A stretch of DNA of 64,000 bases, taken from positions 1,114,001 to 1,178,000 of the forward strand of contig NZ_AP025285.1 of the NCBI RefSeq assembly GCF_023168405.1, read 5' to 3'. This stretch comes from Leptogranulimonas caecicola. Lineage in GTDB: Bacteria > Actinomycetota > Coriobacteriia > Coriobacteriales > Atopobiaceae. A program made the position numbers and the translations under genes. How positions within the stretch are numbered: the first letter of the stretch is position 1; every line of letters starts with the position of its first letter. Below the pieces are notes generated by a model. The model was not told where the DNA came from. It did not search any database and saw only the letters and a list, made by a program, of their open reading frames with translations. Positions 8,883 to 16,932 of the stretch are shown piece by piece.

Positions 8883-9003
8883 AGAGTAGGAAGCCTTTCT
8901 AAGAAGTACAAGGTGTTTCTGCTAGGCAAGCTTAGGACCATTGCCATAAATACTGTCATCGATTCTGAGGGCATTTGGCCGATGGGCAATTGGACAAAAT
9001 AGA

Positions 9004-9618
9004 CTATTGGATCAAATAGGTGTTCTTTTTATACATGGTCACCGTGGCAGTAGGGCTGTTGCCCGCATATTGGACGGCCTCCACCGTGTGATAGCCAGAG
9101 GTGATCTGCGAGCCCGAGAGGGTGATGACGGTCTTGTCTTGGGGCTGCTGTGTAGCTACCACAGTGCTGCCGTCTACATAGATGTAGACGGCTCGCGAGG
9201 TCGAGAAATCCTGGGTAAGCACCGTGACATCATAGTAGCCAATGGAATCGCCTACCGCAATTTTGAGTGGGGTGCCTGCGGAAGAGATAGAGCTTTCAGT
9301 GCGCATAATGAGGACAGAGTCGCTGTCTGGCATGCGCCCATGAGTGACGCCGCCTAAAGTGACGTGGGATTTATCAGAGCCAAAGGCTGCAGGGCCACCA
9401 GTGGTTACCATCGCGATGCATACCATCACCGAGACCACAATAGCGGCGCAGGCCACCAAAATGGTGACAGCTTTGCGCGAAAGACGATGGGAGTCTGCCA
9501 AGGCTCGCTCGGCAGCGGAACTGGCTTTTGGAAAAACGTCTGCTTTTGGAGCTTCAGCATCCATCATGGGAGAACCAGACGATGGTGGTTGACGGCGTCT
9601 TTCATCGAGGTGTCCCAT
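9004..9618 (-). CDS. single-pass membrane protein with extracellular beta domain
   Basis: The 204-residue product has a cytoplasmic N-terminus of about 48 residues, one transmembrane helix at about 50-71 (AVTILVACAAIVVSVMVCIA), then an extracellular domain. That domain is rich in Thr, Val and Ser strands (YDVTVLTQDFSTSRAVYIYV). The start ATG follows AGGAGGGG. It lies 45 bp after the next membrane-anchored gene and shares its architecture (charged cytoplasmic tail, one helix, beta-rich exterior). Function unknown. Confidence 0.72.
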   Translation of the reverse strand: MGHLDERRRQPPSSGSPMMDAEAPKADVFPKASSAAERALADSHRLSRKAVTILVACAAIVVSVMVCIAMVTTGGPAAFGSDKSHVTLGGVTHGRMPDSDSVLIMRTESSISSAGTPLKIAVGDSIGYYDVTVLTQDFSTSRAVYIYVDGSTVVATQQPQDKTVITLSGSQITSGYHTVEAVQYAGNSPTATVTMYKKNTYLIQ

Positions 9619-9663
9619 ACTGCCCCTCCTTGGGTTTGAGGGGCGCTCAAGATGCCCCGTCTG

Positions 9664-10551
9664 CTACTGGTACTGGGCGAGGCAGCCGGAGAGCTTGAGA
9701 TACTGGCCTTGGGCCACGTCTACTTGCTGAGCAGCGGTGACATCCAAGGTGGCAATGGGCTGCGCGCCGGGAGCGTCGGAGTCGTAGACCGTGCACCTAC
9801 CCGAACTTTGGGTGGGGCTCACAAGGTAGGAGCCTTCAGGGGCGTCGACGCCTATTAAGTAGGTACCCCCATCCTTAAGATCAGTGACCAACTTCGATGT
9901 GATATCTGCGGCAGAAACAAAAGTCGCGCCGTCTACCGCCAATTGCTCCCCATCAGAGAGGGTGAGCCAGCAGGTTTGGGTAAACTGATCCACCACCTCG
10001 CCATTGACCTTGAGGACAGCAGGATTGGATGTGTCCTGGCGATCTTGGGTAGCCAAGAACTTATATTGGCCGGCATTGAGGTTGGTGCCTACCGCATACT
10101 CCCCGCCCTTGTAGACGAGCGTGGTGCCTTTGGCGGCGCGAGCAGGCACATCTTCGCTTTGAGCCACAAGGGTCTTGCCCAAGGGGCTTGTAGGAGAGCC
10201 CCAGGTAAGCTTGAAGACCACCGAACCCACAAACAAGACGGCCAGCACCACGATGAAGGCGACAGACTGCTTCCGCGTAGGCGTGGGAAAGAGCTTGCGG
10301 CCTCCCTGACGAGCGGCGATGCGACGCTGGCGGGCCTTCTCCTCTTTTTCTGCCTTCTGGCGGGCTTTGCGCTGGGCACGGGTCTCTTTTTTGGGCTTCT
10401 CGACTGATGGCGTGTCCTTGGCGGCCGCCTCTGCCTCGGTAGCCTGGGCGACGTTTTGGGAAGCGGTCTCCTGATGGGAAGGCACGGGTTTCTCGGCAGC
10501 AGAATCTGCGGCAACCTGTGGGTTGTCCTGCGAAGAAGAGGTAGCAGTCAA
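9664..10551 (-). CDS. membrane-anchored protein with two tandem extracellular beta repeats
   Basis: About 295 residues from a TTG at 10551 with AAAGGA upstream. An Ala/Glu-rich segment is followed by a dense Lys/Arg/Glu helix at about 51-86 (QRKARQKAEKEEKARQRR), a transmembrane helix at 97-113, and two similar extracellular units (about 145-212 and 213-295). Each unit has a pattern like GEYAVGTNLNAGQYKFLA or GTYLIGVDAPEGSYLVSP, then a strand-rich stretch, and the second ends GQYLKLSGC. Such G-x-Y-x-x-G-x-D-x-P-A-G-x-Y units occur in many Gram-positive surface or lipoproteins of unknown role. Only 19 bp separate it from the dxs stop. Confidence 0.72.
   Translation of the reverse strand: MTATSSSQDNPQVAADSAAEKPVPSHQETASQNVAQATEAEAAAKDTPSVEKPKKETRAQRKARQKAEKEEKARQRRIAARQGGRKLFPTPTRKQSVAFIVVLAVLFVGSVVFKLTWGSPTSPLGKTLVAQSEDVPARAAKGTTLVYKGGEYAVGTNLNAGQYKFLATQDRQDTSNPAVLKVNGEVVDQFTQTCWLTLSDGEQLAVDGATFVSAADITSKLVTDLKDGGTYLIGVDAPEGSYLVSPTQSSGRCTVYDSDAPGAQPIATLDVTAAQQVDVAQGQYLKLSGCLAQYQ
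10489..10498 (+). repeat. TTTCTCGGCA decamer (copy 4)
   Basis: Exact copy in the disordered N-terminal part of the membrane-anchored gene (encodes AEKPVPSH, residues 19-26). Confidence 0.6.
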
Positions 10552-10570
10552 GGAAGATCCTTTCGATGAG

Positions 10571-12286
10571 TTATGAGTGCAGGGCCTCAAGGGCGTCGGC
10601 TACAATTTGCGCGGCCGTGAGGCGTGCCTGCGAAATGCGGTCTTGGGGATCCATTCGGTCAGTATAGGTGGACTCGAAGGCGCGTACGAGCACCCGCGTA
10701 GGGGTAGCCGCCAGCGCACAGGCCACCTTGGCCCCATAGCCGCCGGCGATCATGCCGTCTTCGAGCGTCACAATCACCTTATGCGCCTTGAGCGTCTCTG
10801 CAAGCTGGGGCGACACGTCGGAGATCACTTGAGGGTTGATGAGCGACGCCTGGATGCCTTGAGCCTGTAGCGCCTGAGCGGCCTCTTTGGCTACCGAAAA
10901 GAACGTGCCCACGCCCACCAGCGCCACCTGGGCGCTTGGGACTACCTTGCTGGAGACATCTCCTTGATAGGGCTCGCCACCAGGAATTTTGATAGCCACA
11001 GGGCCTTGGGTGTAGTCCACCGCCCAATCCATCATGGACACGTACTCCTGAGGATTGGCAGGCGCCAGATAGAGCATGTTGGGCAGGTTGCCCAAGAGCG
11101 CCATGTCTTGAAGGCCCAGATGAGAGACGGGGCCAGACCCATAAACCGAGCCTTTGTCCACCAGAATCACCACAGGCAGCGAGTTTACGCAGAGCTCTTG
11201 GATAAGCTGGTCTGCCGCACGGGGCAAGAAGGTGGAGTAGATGCAGAGCACCGGCTTGGCGCCTCGCTGGGCGAGGCCTGCGCAAAAGGTGACGGCGGTT
11301 TGCTCGGCGATGCCCACGTCCACAAATTGACCAGCGGGGATGGCCTCGCGTTTGTCCTGAGTGAAGCCCAGGCCAGTAGGGGTAGCCGCACATACAGTGA
11401 CCACCTGGGGATCGTGCTCCATAAGTTCTGTGAGATGAGACACGGTGAGGTCGCTCCAGCTCATGGCCTGCGCATGCGGTTCGCCAGAAGCGGTGAGCCC
11501 GCGCACGTGGTGGTAGCGCTCGGGGTCCTTCTCGGCGGCCTCAAGACCCAAGCCCTTGGTGGTGTGGATATGCACCACCACTGGATGGGTGGCGTCTTTG
11601 ACCTGGTTAAAAGCCTCGATGAGCGGTGCGAGGGAGTTGCCCTCCTCCACGTAGCGATAGTCCAATCCCAAGCTTTTGAAGTAATTGTTGGCCGAGGCGC
11701 CTTGGGTCTTTCTGAGTTCTGCCAGGTTTTGGTAGAGGCCGCCGTGGTTGGGGGCGATGGACATCTCGTTGTCGTTCACCACTATGACGAGGTTGCCGCC
11801 AAGCTCGGCCGCCAGATCCAGGCCCTCGAAGGCCTCCCCGCCCGAGAGCGATCCGTCGCCGATAAACGCCACTACCCTACCTGTGCCCTGCGCCAGATCT
11901 CGGGCATGAGCGATACCTGCGGCCAACGACACCGAGGTGGAGGTATGTCCCACAATGAAAGGATCATGGACAGACTCAGCCGGGCTCGCAAAAGCCGACA
12001 CATCGTCATAGTGGGCCGGATCCAAGAAGGCCTCTTTGCGCCCGGTGAGCATCTTGTGGGCATAGGTTTGATGGGAGACGTCAAACACCAAGGTATCCCG
12101 AGGTGAATCAAACACGTAATGAAGCGCAATGGTAGCCTCTACCACGCCCAAATTGGCGCTTAGATGCTCGTCTTGCGTCTTAGCTCGAGAAATCAGCGCC
12201 TGGCGAATCTCTTGGGCCAGTGCCTCAAGCTCATCCAAAGACATCGCTTTGAGGTCTGCTGGAGAATCGATGGTCTCGATGTACAT
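10571..12286 (-). CDS. dxs: 1-deoxy-D-xylulose-5-phosphate synthase (short divergent form)
   Basis: Thiamine-diphosphate enzyme that condenses pyruvate with glyceraldehyde-3-phosphate, the first step of the MEP isoprenoid pathway. The 571 residues contain the ThDP/Mg motif GDGSLSGGEAFEGLD with a following VVNDN, DVSHQTYAHK, GHTSTS, and the transketolase pyrimidine domain (FVDVGIAEQ). Classical DXS is about 620 residues with GHSSTS, so this belongs to a shorter divergent group. Other MEP genes (dxr, ispG) lie 8-12 kb away in the same orientation. ATG follows AAGGAACG. Confidence 0.87.
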   Translation of the reverse strand: MYIETIDSPADLKAMSLDELEALAQEIRQALISRAKTQDEHLSANLGVVEATIALHYVFDSPRDTLVFDVSHQTYAHKMLTGRKEAFLDPAHYDDVSAFASPAESVHDPFIVGHTSTSVSLAAGIAHARDLAQGTGRVVAFIGDGSLSGGEAFEGLDLAAELGGNLVIVVNDNEMSIAPNHGGLYQNLAELRKTQGASANNYFKSLGLDYRYVEEGNSLAPLIEAFNQVKDATHPVVVHIHTTKGLGLEAAEKDPERYHHVRGLTASGEPHAQAMSWSDLTVSHLTELMEHDPQVVTVCAATPTGLGFTQDKREAIPAGQFVDVGIAEQTAVTFCAGLAQRGAKPVLCIYSTFLPRAADQLIQELCVNSLPVVILVDKGSVYGSGPVSHLGLQDMALLGNLPNMLYLAPANPQEYVSMMDWAVDYTQGPVAIKIPGGEPYQGDVSSKVVPSAQVALVGVGTFFSVAKEAAQALQAQGIQASLINPQVISDVSPQLAETLKAHKVIVTLEDGMIAGGYGAKVACALAATPTRVLVRAFESTYTDRMDPQDRISQARLTAAQIVADALEALHS

Positions 12287-12502
12287 GCGCCGTTCCTTAA
12301 AAGTTCAATAGAGTCTATGTGTGCAGCAGCCTCTAGGTTTGCTGCCGATAAGAACTACACCCTCACTCTCAAGGATATCCACCCTTGGGCCCTTTTGATC
12401 CATCAGCCCCACCCAGTGGCACATCCTCACTAAAAAAGGCGACTGCATGGAGAGCCTATGCCCAAGGCTTGAAGAGGGCCGGCGCCCCCGGACCTAGACA
12501 AT

Positions 12503-12532
12503 AAAAAAGGCGGCGGCTAAAAGCCGTCGCCT
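12503..12532 (-). terminator. intrinsic terminator of minus-strand tRNA-Ala
   Basis: On the minus strand, AGGCGACGGCT / AGCCGCCGCCT (one wobble, AAA-type loop) is followed by six T. The plus-strand tRNA-Ala has a closely similar terminator. Confidence 0.75.
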
Positions 12533-12540
12533 GCAATGGG

Positions 12541-12616
12541 TGGTGGAGATAAGGGGGATCGAACCCCTGACCTCATGACTGCCAGTCATGCGCTCTCCCA
12601 GCTGAGCTATATCCCC
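12541..12616 (-). tRNA. tRNA-Ala (GGC), copy 1
   Basis: Acceptor GGGGATA/TATCTCC, anticodon stem CATGA/TCATG around loop CTGGCAG (anticodon GGC), T arm AGGGGTTCGATCCCC and encoded CCA. All 76 bases are identical to the plus-strand copy at 15888-15963. A TATAGT at 12641-12636 on the minus strand is a likely -10 element. Confidence 0.96.
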
Positions 12617-12797
12617 GTGGGTTGGTGCGGAAATCACTATACCAAAGATTGGCTCGAATGCGCCAAAAACTTTGGCAACCTGCCAATTGCTCCCTTCTTT
12701 AGACGCTTCCTTCACAATTAGCCTGCGGCTTGAGCCGTTGGGAAGCCATGCCATAGGGGTGTCGCGACTTCAGAGGGCAACATGCGCCATCATAGAG

Positions 12798-12995
12798 TTA
12801 AGGCCGCTGAAACACCCCCTCCGCATGTTTTGCCAGGTCCTGACGGATAAGGTCTTTGATATACCCTGCTTTGTTGGGGTGCTGGTTAACCCAGGCCAGG
12901 ATTTTGGCGTCGGGAGGGTAAAACGCCACTACAACGCGTTTCGTCTTCTCCTTGGCATACTTGGCCTTCGCTCTTTTAGAAGCTTCCGATATCAT
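12798..12995 (-). CDS. small ribbon-helix-helix-like protein
   Basis: 65 residues with a Lys/Arg-rich N-terminus (SKRAKAKYAKEKTKRVVVAF) and a helix-turn-helix-like C-terminus (LAWVNQHPNKAGYIKDLIRQ). The layout of a beta strand, a loop with PPD, a helix, then NKxGYIKxLIRxD matches small RHH-type DNA-binding proteins and antitoxins that are common in mobile elements. AAAGG lies upstream of ATG 12995. No toxin partner is seen. It sits inside the interval bracketed by the two tRNA-Ala genes. Confidence 0.65.
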   Translation of the reverse strand: MISEASKRAKAKYAKEKTKRVVVAFYPPDAKILAWVNQHPNKAGYIKDLIRQDLAKHAEGVFQRP

Positions 12996-13346
12996 GATTG
13001 CGACCTTTACAAATCGATATGATTAAATACCAGCGTATACCGCAGAATTACCCACATTCAAAACAGAGGCCAGAACAATCTCTGCGTTCACATATACTCC
13101 TTTATTATCCAGACTCGTAGCCATTACCACCGCGTAGTTTCTTAATCTCTTACTCTATTTGTACATATATATCTTGCACTTTTCATGACAATAATAAATC
13201 ATCCAGAATCTGACTACCCCTAATTTTCATGCAGAGGATTCATTTTGGCCACCAGTGGCGTTTTAGTATCTGATTTATTGCCATCATGTCATTATGGTTC
13301 GCATTCCCGATTCCTCTGATGTCCCTCAGGTTCATAGGAAAGCGCC
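12996..13346. other. AT-rich gene-free gap
   Basis: About 350 bases, clearly more AT-rich than the flanking housekeeping DNA, with no credible reading frame on either strand. It separates the small RHH-like gene from the terminator of the surface-protein relic. The base composition supports foreign origin of this interval. Confidence 0.4.
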
Positions 13347-13359
13347 CCGAAGGGCGCTT
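13340..13359 (-). terminator. TTCG-loop terminator after surface-protein relic
   Basis: On the minus strand AAGCGCCC-TTCG-GGGCGCTT is a perfect 8-bp stem with a UUCG tetraloop, flanked by an outer CCTCAGG/CCTGAGG inverted repeat (13323-13374). Only a short T run follows. Confidence 0.55.
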
Positions 13360-13442
13360 ATCGCAAGCCTGAGGAGTCTCAGGGAGGCGACCTTGGGCCT
13401 GCCGCCCTGCGTCTCACGAATCAGGCCACCTGAAGCATCCCT

Positions 13443-15642
13443 CTATTGATCGCTATGGCATTTCTTGAGGATTCCCGCCGTGGCACCCAAGGTCATGCCT
13501 AATGCAAGCAGCAGGACAGCCAACGGCTGTAGGGTGCCATCGTCGCCAATCTCCGGCAAGACGATCTTGTTGGTGGCTGCAGCCGCAGCGCCAACCGCAT
13601 ACCTGTCATCCACATTATCATGGCCAGCCTCTTGGGCCGCGACGCTCTCATGCGGGACTTCTTTTATATCCTCCTTGTCGTCGGTGACCTTGTCGTCCGC
13701 CTGACCATGGTCGCCAGCCGACGCGCGAAGCACCTGCACGCTTATTATGACTTCGAGAGGCATATTGTCTGGGTTGGCGACTTCCTCAGGCAGGGATACG
13801 GTGCCCCTCACCTTAAATGTCTGCTCTGCCGGGCTTGCAGGGTCATAAGTGCCCGCTGCCAGCTCGTCCAAGTCCCACGTGACTGCAGGACGCTTGCCCT
13901 GCGCCTCGGTGGCAATGTCGACGGTGGAAGGGAGCCCGAGTGCCGCGGCGGTCTTTTCTGTACCGCTTGCCACGCCAACAATATCCTCAGGCGTTGCGAC
14001 GCCAAGGAGCTTTGCCCGATGGGTGCAGTAGAGGCTTTCAACCCTCATGGCGCCGTCGGCATCGAGCACTCCTCTTTTCTGCACCTTCGTTGTTTACCGA
14101 TACCTTTGTAGAAACGGTCAGGATGTATCCTTCCTTAGGAACCATCGTCATATGCGCCTTGTAACGCCAGGGGTAATAGCGGGCATCCCCACTGACTGGA
14201 TTGTCCTCGCTGTCGGTCCAATAGAGCCTGACGCCCTCGACGCCCTCGGTTTCGCAGGCAGCCTTCGTGTCAAAGGGCAGCCCGCCAAAAGGCAAGGTTA
14301 TCGTGACATCCACCTTGTCTATGGGAATGGCGCCAGCAGCCGTAATGGTGATGGCCCCGGTAACCGCGGCCTTGTGGATCGTAAGCGTGCCCGTCACTGG
14401 ATCATAGGAATAGGTGCTGTCTCCAGCCGCAAGCGTCTTGCCTCCCACAGAGACGGCGATTTTTTTGCGGCAGCAGGCGGCCGTTGGTCGCAGTCAGCCT
14501 AGTGGAATACTCCGTGCCTTGCGTGATGTAGCCAACCCCATTGTCGGCCGTGAGGTAGCTGAGATTTTTGGTGACCTTGCAGTGGATGGCACCGTTATCG
14601 GCGACAACGCCATCGTTCACGACAATGCCGTTGTCGTACATGGTGCCGTTGTTGGTCAGGGTCACACCTTCTGCCACAGTGAGGCGCGTGTTTTCTGGGA
14701 TGGTCAGGGTCTTTCCACTCTCGACTGTAAGATTCTTCGTCAGAACTTGGTCTTTGTAGACGGTACCGGAAGCGCCCAAGAAGATGATGCCGCTCCACTG
14801 GTTCCTCTTCGACTGGTCCCTGATGGCGCCGACAAAGATGACGGCACTCCCATCCTCTCCTGTGGAGAAGCTGCCATGATTGTATGAGGTGCCACCGGCA
14901 CCGATGGACGGGGCGCTTCCGCCTCCGGTTGCGGTCACGGTGCCGCCACAGATGAGGTTATCGGCACCGTTGCCGCCATAGGGTCATCTGTTATAGCTTT
15001 GGTCCCAACCGCCACCGCCTATGCCAGTCCAATTCTCTCGCCCTCCAACGGCGGTAACTGTCCCGCCATAGATCTTGACGATACCCCCATGGCTGCAAGA
15101 GGCACTGCCGCCGATCCCTGCGCCTTCCTTTCCGCCCTGGGCGTAAACGGTCCCTCCATAGATATTGATGGTTCCACCGTTCTTGTAGCGCTCCGCACCG
15201 ATGCCAGGCGCAACATTGCCTGATGACCTTGCGGGAGTGAGCCGGTTCCTGCGCTTTGGCAGTAAACCGAGAAGGCGTTGCCCTCGTTCACGCAAATGTT
15301 CCTGGTGGTCAACTGCGCCCCGTCACATAGGATGAGCTTCACATCGCCCTCTACGGTTACCGTATCGGTGATGTTGACTGGGCCTTCCACCACATACCAG
15401 CCATCCTTCCAGGTGGAGGCCGCTGTCGTGTCGCCGACAACCGTATAAGGTTCCGTCAAGAAGGCCTGCTCATGGTTCTCATCGATATAGGAAGCACTCG
15501 CCTGGGCCGACAGCGCGACCTTCTGATACGAGGCGCTGTTGCCGTTGACACTCTCCACCAAAGCCTGCGCGCCAGTCCCCATTAGCACGATCCCTAGACA
15601 CAGGACGGAACAGGCAAGAGAGCACAGCTGTCTTCTTCTCAT
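13443..15642 (-). pseudogene. decayed cell-wall surface protein (beta-helix repeats, sortase signal)
   Basis: The pieces lie in order on one strand. First is a signal peptide (CSLACSVLCLGIVLMGTGAQA), then a strand-rich domain, then GGT-x-x-I-x-GGTV and GxGIGG repeats typical of right-handed beta-helix or carbohydrate-binding surface proteins. Ig-like strands follow, then LPEIGDD, a hydrophobic helix and a KKCHSDQ tail, i.e. a sortase-type anchor with I in place of T of LPxTG. At least four lesions interrupt it. These are a frameshift near 15225, an in-frame TGA at 14986-14984, an indel at the seven-T run 14460-14466, and an indel near 14070-14080. The intact product would be about 730 residues. 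Confidence 0.75.
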
Positions 15643-15839
15643 AGAAGCCCCCGTATATCAACGTTCTTTCATTTTTTTATAGCACCTTAGTTTTCCTAGA
15701 TTGACAGTCGCGAGGCCGCCTCTTGACTGTGCGGCCATGCACACACCTATCGCGTCTCATCCTCCCGGGCAGCCTGGTATCAAGGAGACGGGCGAGCGAG
15801 AAGTTCTTATCCTCGATCTAAACAAATGCAGATTCGGGT

Positions 15840-15868
15840 TTGCATGGGCGCGCGCTTCTTGCTAACAT
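15840..15868 (+). promoter_or_regulatory. candidate promoter for plus-strand tRNA-Ala/tRNA-Ile2
   Basis: TTGCAT (15840-15845), a 17-bp spacer and TAACAT (15863-15868) end 20 bases before the tRNA. Confidence 0.45.
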
Positions 15869-15887
15869 AGCTTTCGCACCAACCCAC

Positions 15888-15963
15888 GGGGATATAGCTC
15901 AGCTGGGAGAGCGCATGACTGGCAGTCATGAGGTCAGGGGTTCGATCCCCCTTATCTCCACCA
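15888..15963 (+). tRNA. tRNA-Ala (GGC), copy 2
   Basis: Identical over 76 bases including CCA to the minus-strand copy at 12541-12616. The identity extends about 13 bases upstream (CGCACCAACCCAC). It forms an inverted repeat with copy 1 and decodes GCC/GCU. Confidence 0.96.
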
Positions 15964-15971
15964 CACGTTAC

Positions 15972-15999
15972 AAGGCGGCGGTTTGACCGTCGCCTTTTT
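15972..15999 (+). terminator. intrinsic terminator after tRNA-Ala
   Basis: GGCGGCGGT / ACCGTCGCC stem (one wobble) followed by five T. It lies only 9 bases before tRNA-Ile2, so that tRNA must come from read-through or its own promoter. Confidence 0.7.
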
Positions 16000-16007
16000 C
16001 GTATAAA

Positions 16008-16083
16008 GGGCCTATAGCACAGCGGTCAGTGCAGAGGACTCATAATCCTTTGGTCGTAGGTTCGAATCCTACTGGGCCCACCA
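16008..16083 (+). tRNA. tRNA-Ile2 (CAT, lysidine-type)
   Basis: Acceptor GGGCCTA/TGGGCCC, anticodon loop CTCATAA (anticodon CAT), T arm GTAGGTTCGAATCCTAC and encoded CCA. The arm CTCATAATCC-TTGGTCG resembles the AUA-reading isoleucine tRNA modified by TilS rather than elongator or initiator Met, but a Met identity cannot be excluded from sequence alone. Confidence 0.85.
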
Positions 16084-16093
16084 CAAAAAAGAT

Positions 16094-16129
16094 GCCCCTA
16101 GCTGCGCTCATAGCAGCTAGGGGCTTTTT
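16094..16129 (+). terminator. strong intrinsic terminator after tRNA-Ile2
   Basis: Perfect 12-bp stem GCCCCTAGCTGC / GCAGCTAGGGGC with a 7-base loop and five T. Confidence 0.85.
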
Positions 16130-16208
16130 CTCCAACAAGATCCCGTTTCTTGGTTCGGGGTCTCACTCCTCACATCGGGCTTACAGGACAAAAAGCATGC
16201 TGTGAATT

Positions 16209-16240
16209 GGGGCGTTGACGCAGGTCGACGTCCCTTTTTT
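16209..16240 (+). terminator. second hairpin with T-run (GTTGACGCAGGTC family)
   Basis: The CGTTGAC-GCAG-GTCGACG stem, extended by G/C pairs, is followed by six T. No gene lies between it and the previous terminator. The apical part recurs at 16778-16804, so the pair may be a small repeated element. Confidence 0.5.
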
Positions 16241-16366
16241 GGGTGCTTAAATCCAGAAGGCTCATTTACACACGGGGCCCGGACAGAGGGCGTGCTATCC
16301 GAGGCCCTATAACCCCGGCCAAAGGCTGCAGAATCGAGTCGTTACATCCAGGATTTGCAGGGCTCG

Positions 16367-16435
16367 ATGAAAAGGGCGGTCTGCGGGACCTGCGGGGCCA
16401 AGATGCAGAAGAGCGACAACACTCGCGCCTACTAA
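16367..16435 (+). pseudogene. truncated zinc-ribbon peptide, possible transposase remnant
   Basis: A 22-codon frame (MKRAVCGTCGAKMQKSDNTR-A-Y) with a CxxC pair like the N-terminal zinc ribbon of some IS transposases (for example IS1249-type proteins), cut off where the 13-bp repeat begins. Its last codons and stop are made by the repeat itself. The similarity is short and the assignment weak. Confidence 0.3.
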
Positions 16436-16591
16436 GTACATTTCCTCCGGCATGTGCCTACTAAGTACAATTGAATATGAAACCAAATCTGTGAGCTTGG
16501 GTGATGTAATACTAAAATATAATATGACGCAGATTTTGGACAAAATCGGCCTACTAAGTACTTAGTAGGCGCGAAATGGTACTTAGTAGGC
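16427..16591. repeat. GCCTACTAAGTAC inverted-repeat array around AT-rich core
   Basis: Five exact copies of the 13-mer are present: forward at 16427-16439, 16456-16468 and 16549-16561, reverse at 16558-16570 and 16579-16591. The third and fourth overlap to form a 22-bp perfect palindrome (16549-16570). Between the second and third copies lies an 80-bp AT-rich core with TATAAT at 16518-16523. The outer copies also form terminal inverted repeats of a 165-bp unit. The array could be an operator cluster or a miniature mobile element. No gene is attached. Confidence 0.7.
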
Positions 16592-16684
16592 ATGGAGCGG
16601 CGCCCAGCCTCAGCCCCATCCGCCCTGTGCCCCCATCTTGCAGGCAGGCCTGCTTTTGACCTTCCAGAATTTACCCGGGGTTTT

Positions 16685-16716
16685 GCGGTTTGAAAACAGT
16701 CCTGCTTTCAAACCGC
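16685..16716. repeat. perfect 11-bp hairpin in gene-free patch
   Basis: GCGGTTTGAAA / TTTCAAACCGC around a 10-base loop. On the minus strand it lies within a short open frame (16610-16810) ending in a basic peptide. I do not regard that frame as an established gene. It could be a terminator or a palindromic intergenic repeat. Confidence 0.45.
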
Positions 16717-16777
16717 CCCCCTTCTGAGTGCAAAGAGCACTTGTAAACAATGAAGGTGAATTTGGCCTACAGATTAA

Positions 16778-16807
16778 GGGGTGTTGACGCAGGTCAACCC
16801 CCCTTAT
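16778..16807. terminator. hairpin of the GTTGACGCAGGTC family, near proS end
   Basis: GTTGAC-GCAG-GTCAAC flanked by GGGG/CCCC gives a strong stem. It shares its core with the hairpin at 16209-16240, 570 bases away. It is possibly the terminator for the minus-strand proS operon, although the T-run is weak in both directions. Confidence 0.45.
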
Positions 16808-16932
16808 CACAGCACGCTGTCTGTTCTAAAAGCCTCATAGCGCGATCGAGAAGCCCCTACCCTTGGCAGCAGGAGTTTCTCGGTAGCAAGATAGTTAAAA
16901 GGCTGCGCCGGCAGGCCTGCTATCTCGAAGGT

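Noticed and set aside
16307-16543. A 78-codon minus-strand frame across the repeat array
   Set aside because: It is antisense to the zinc-ribbon frame and the repeats, has no Shine-Dalgarno or family resemblance, and depends on repeat sequence.
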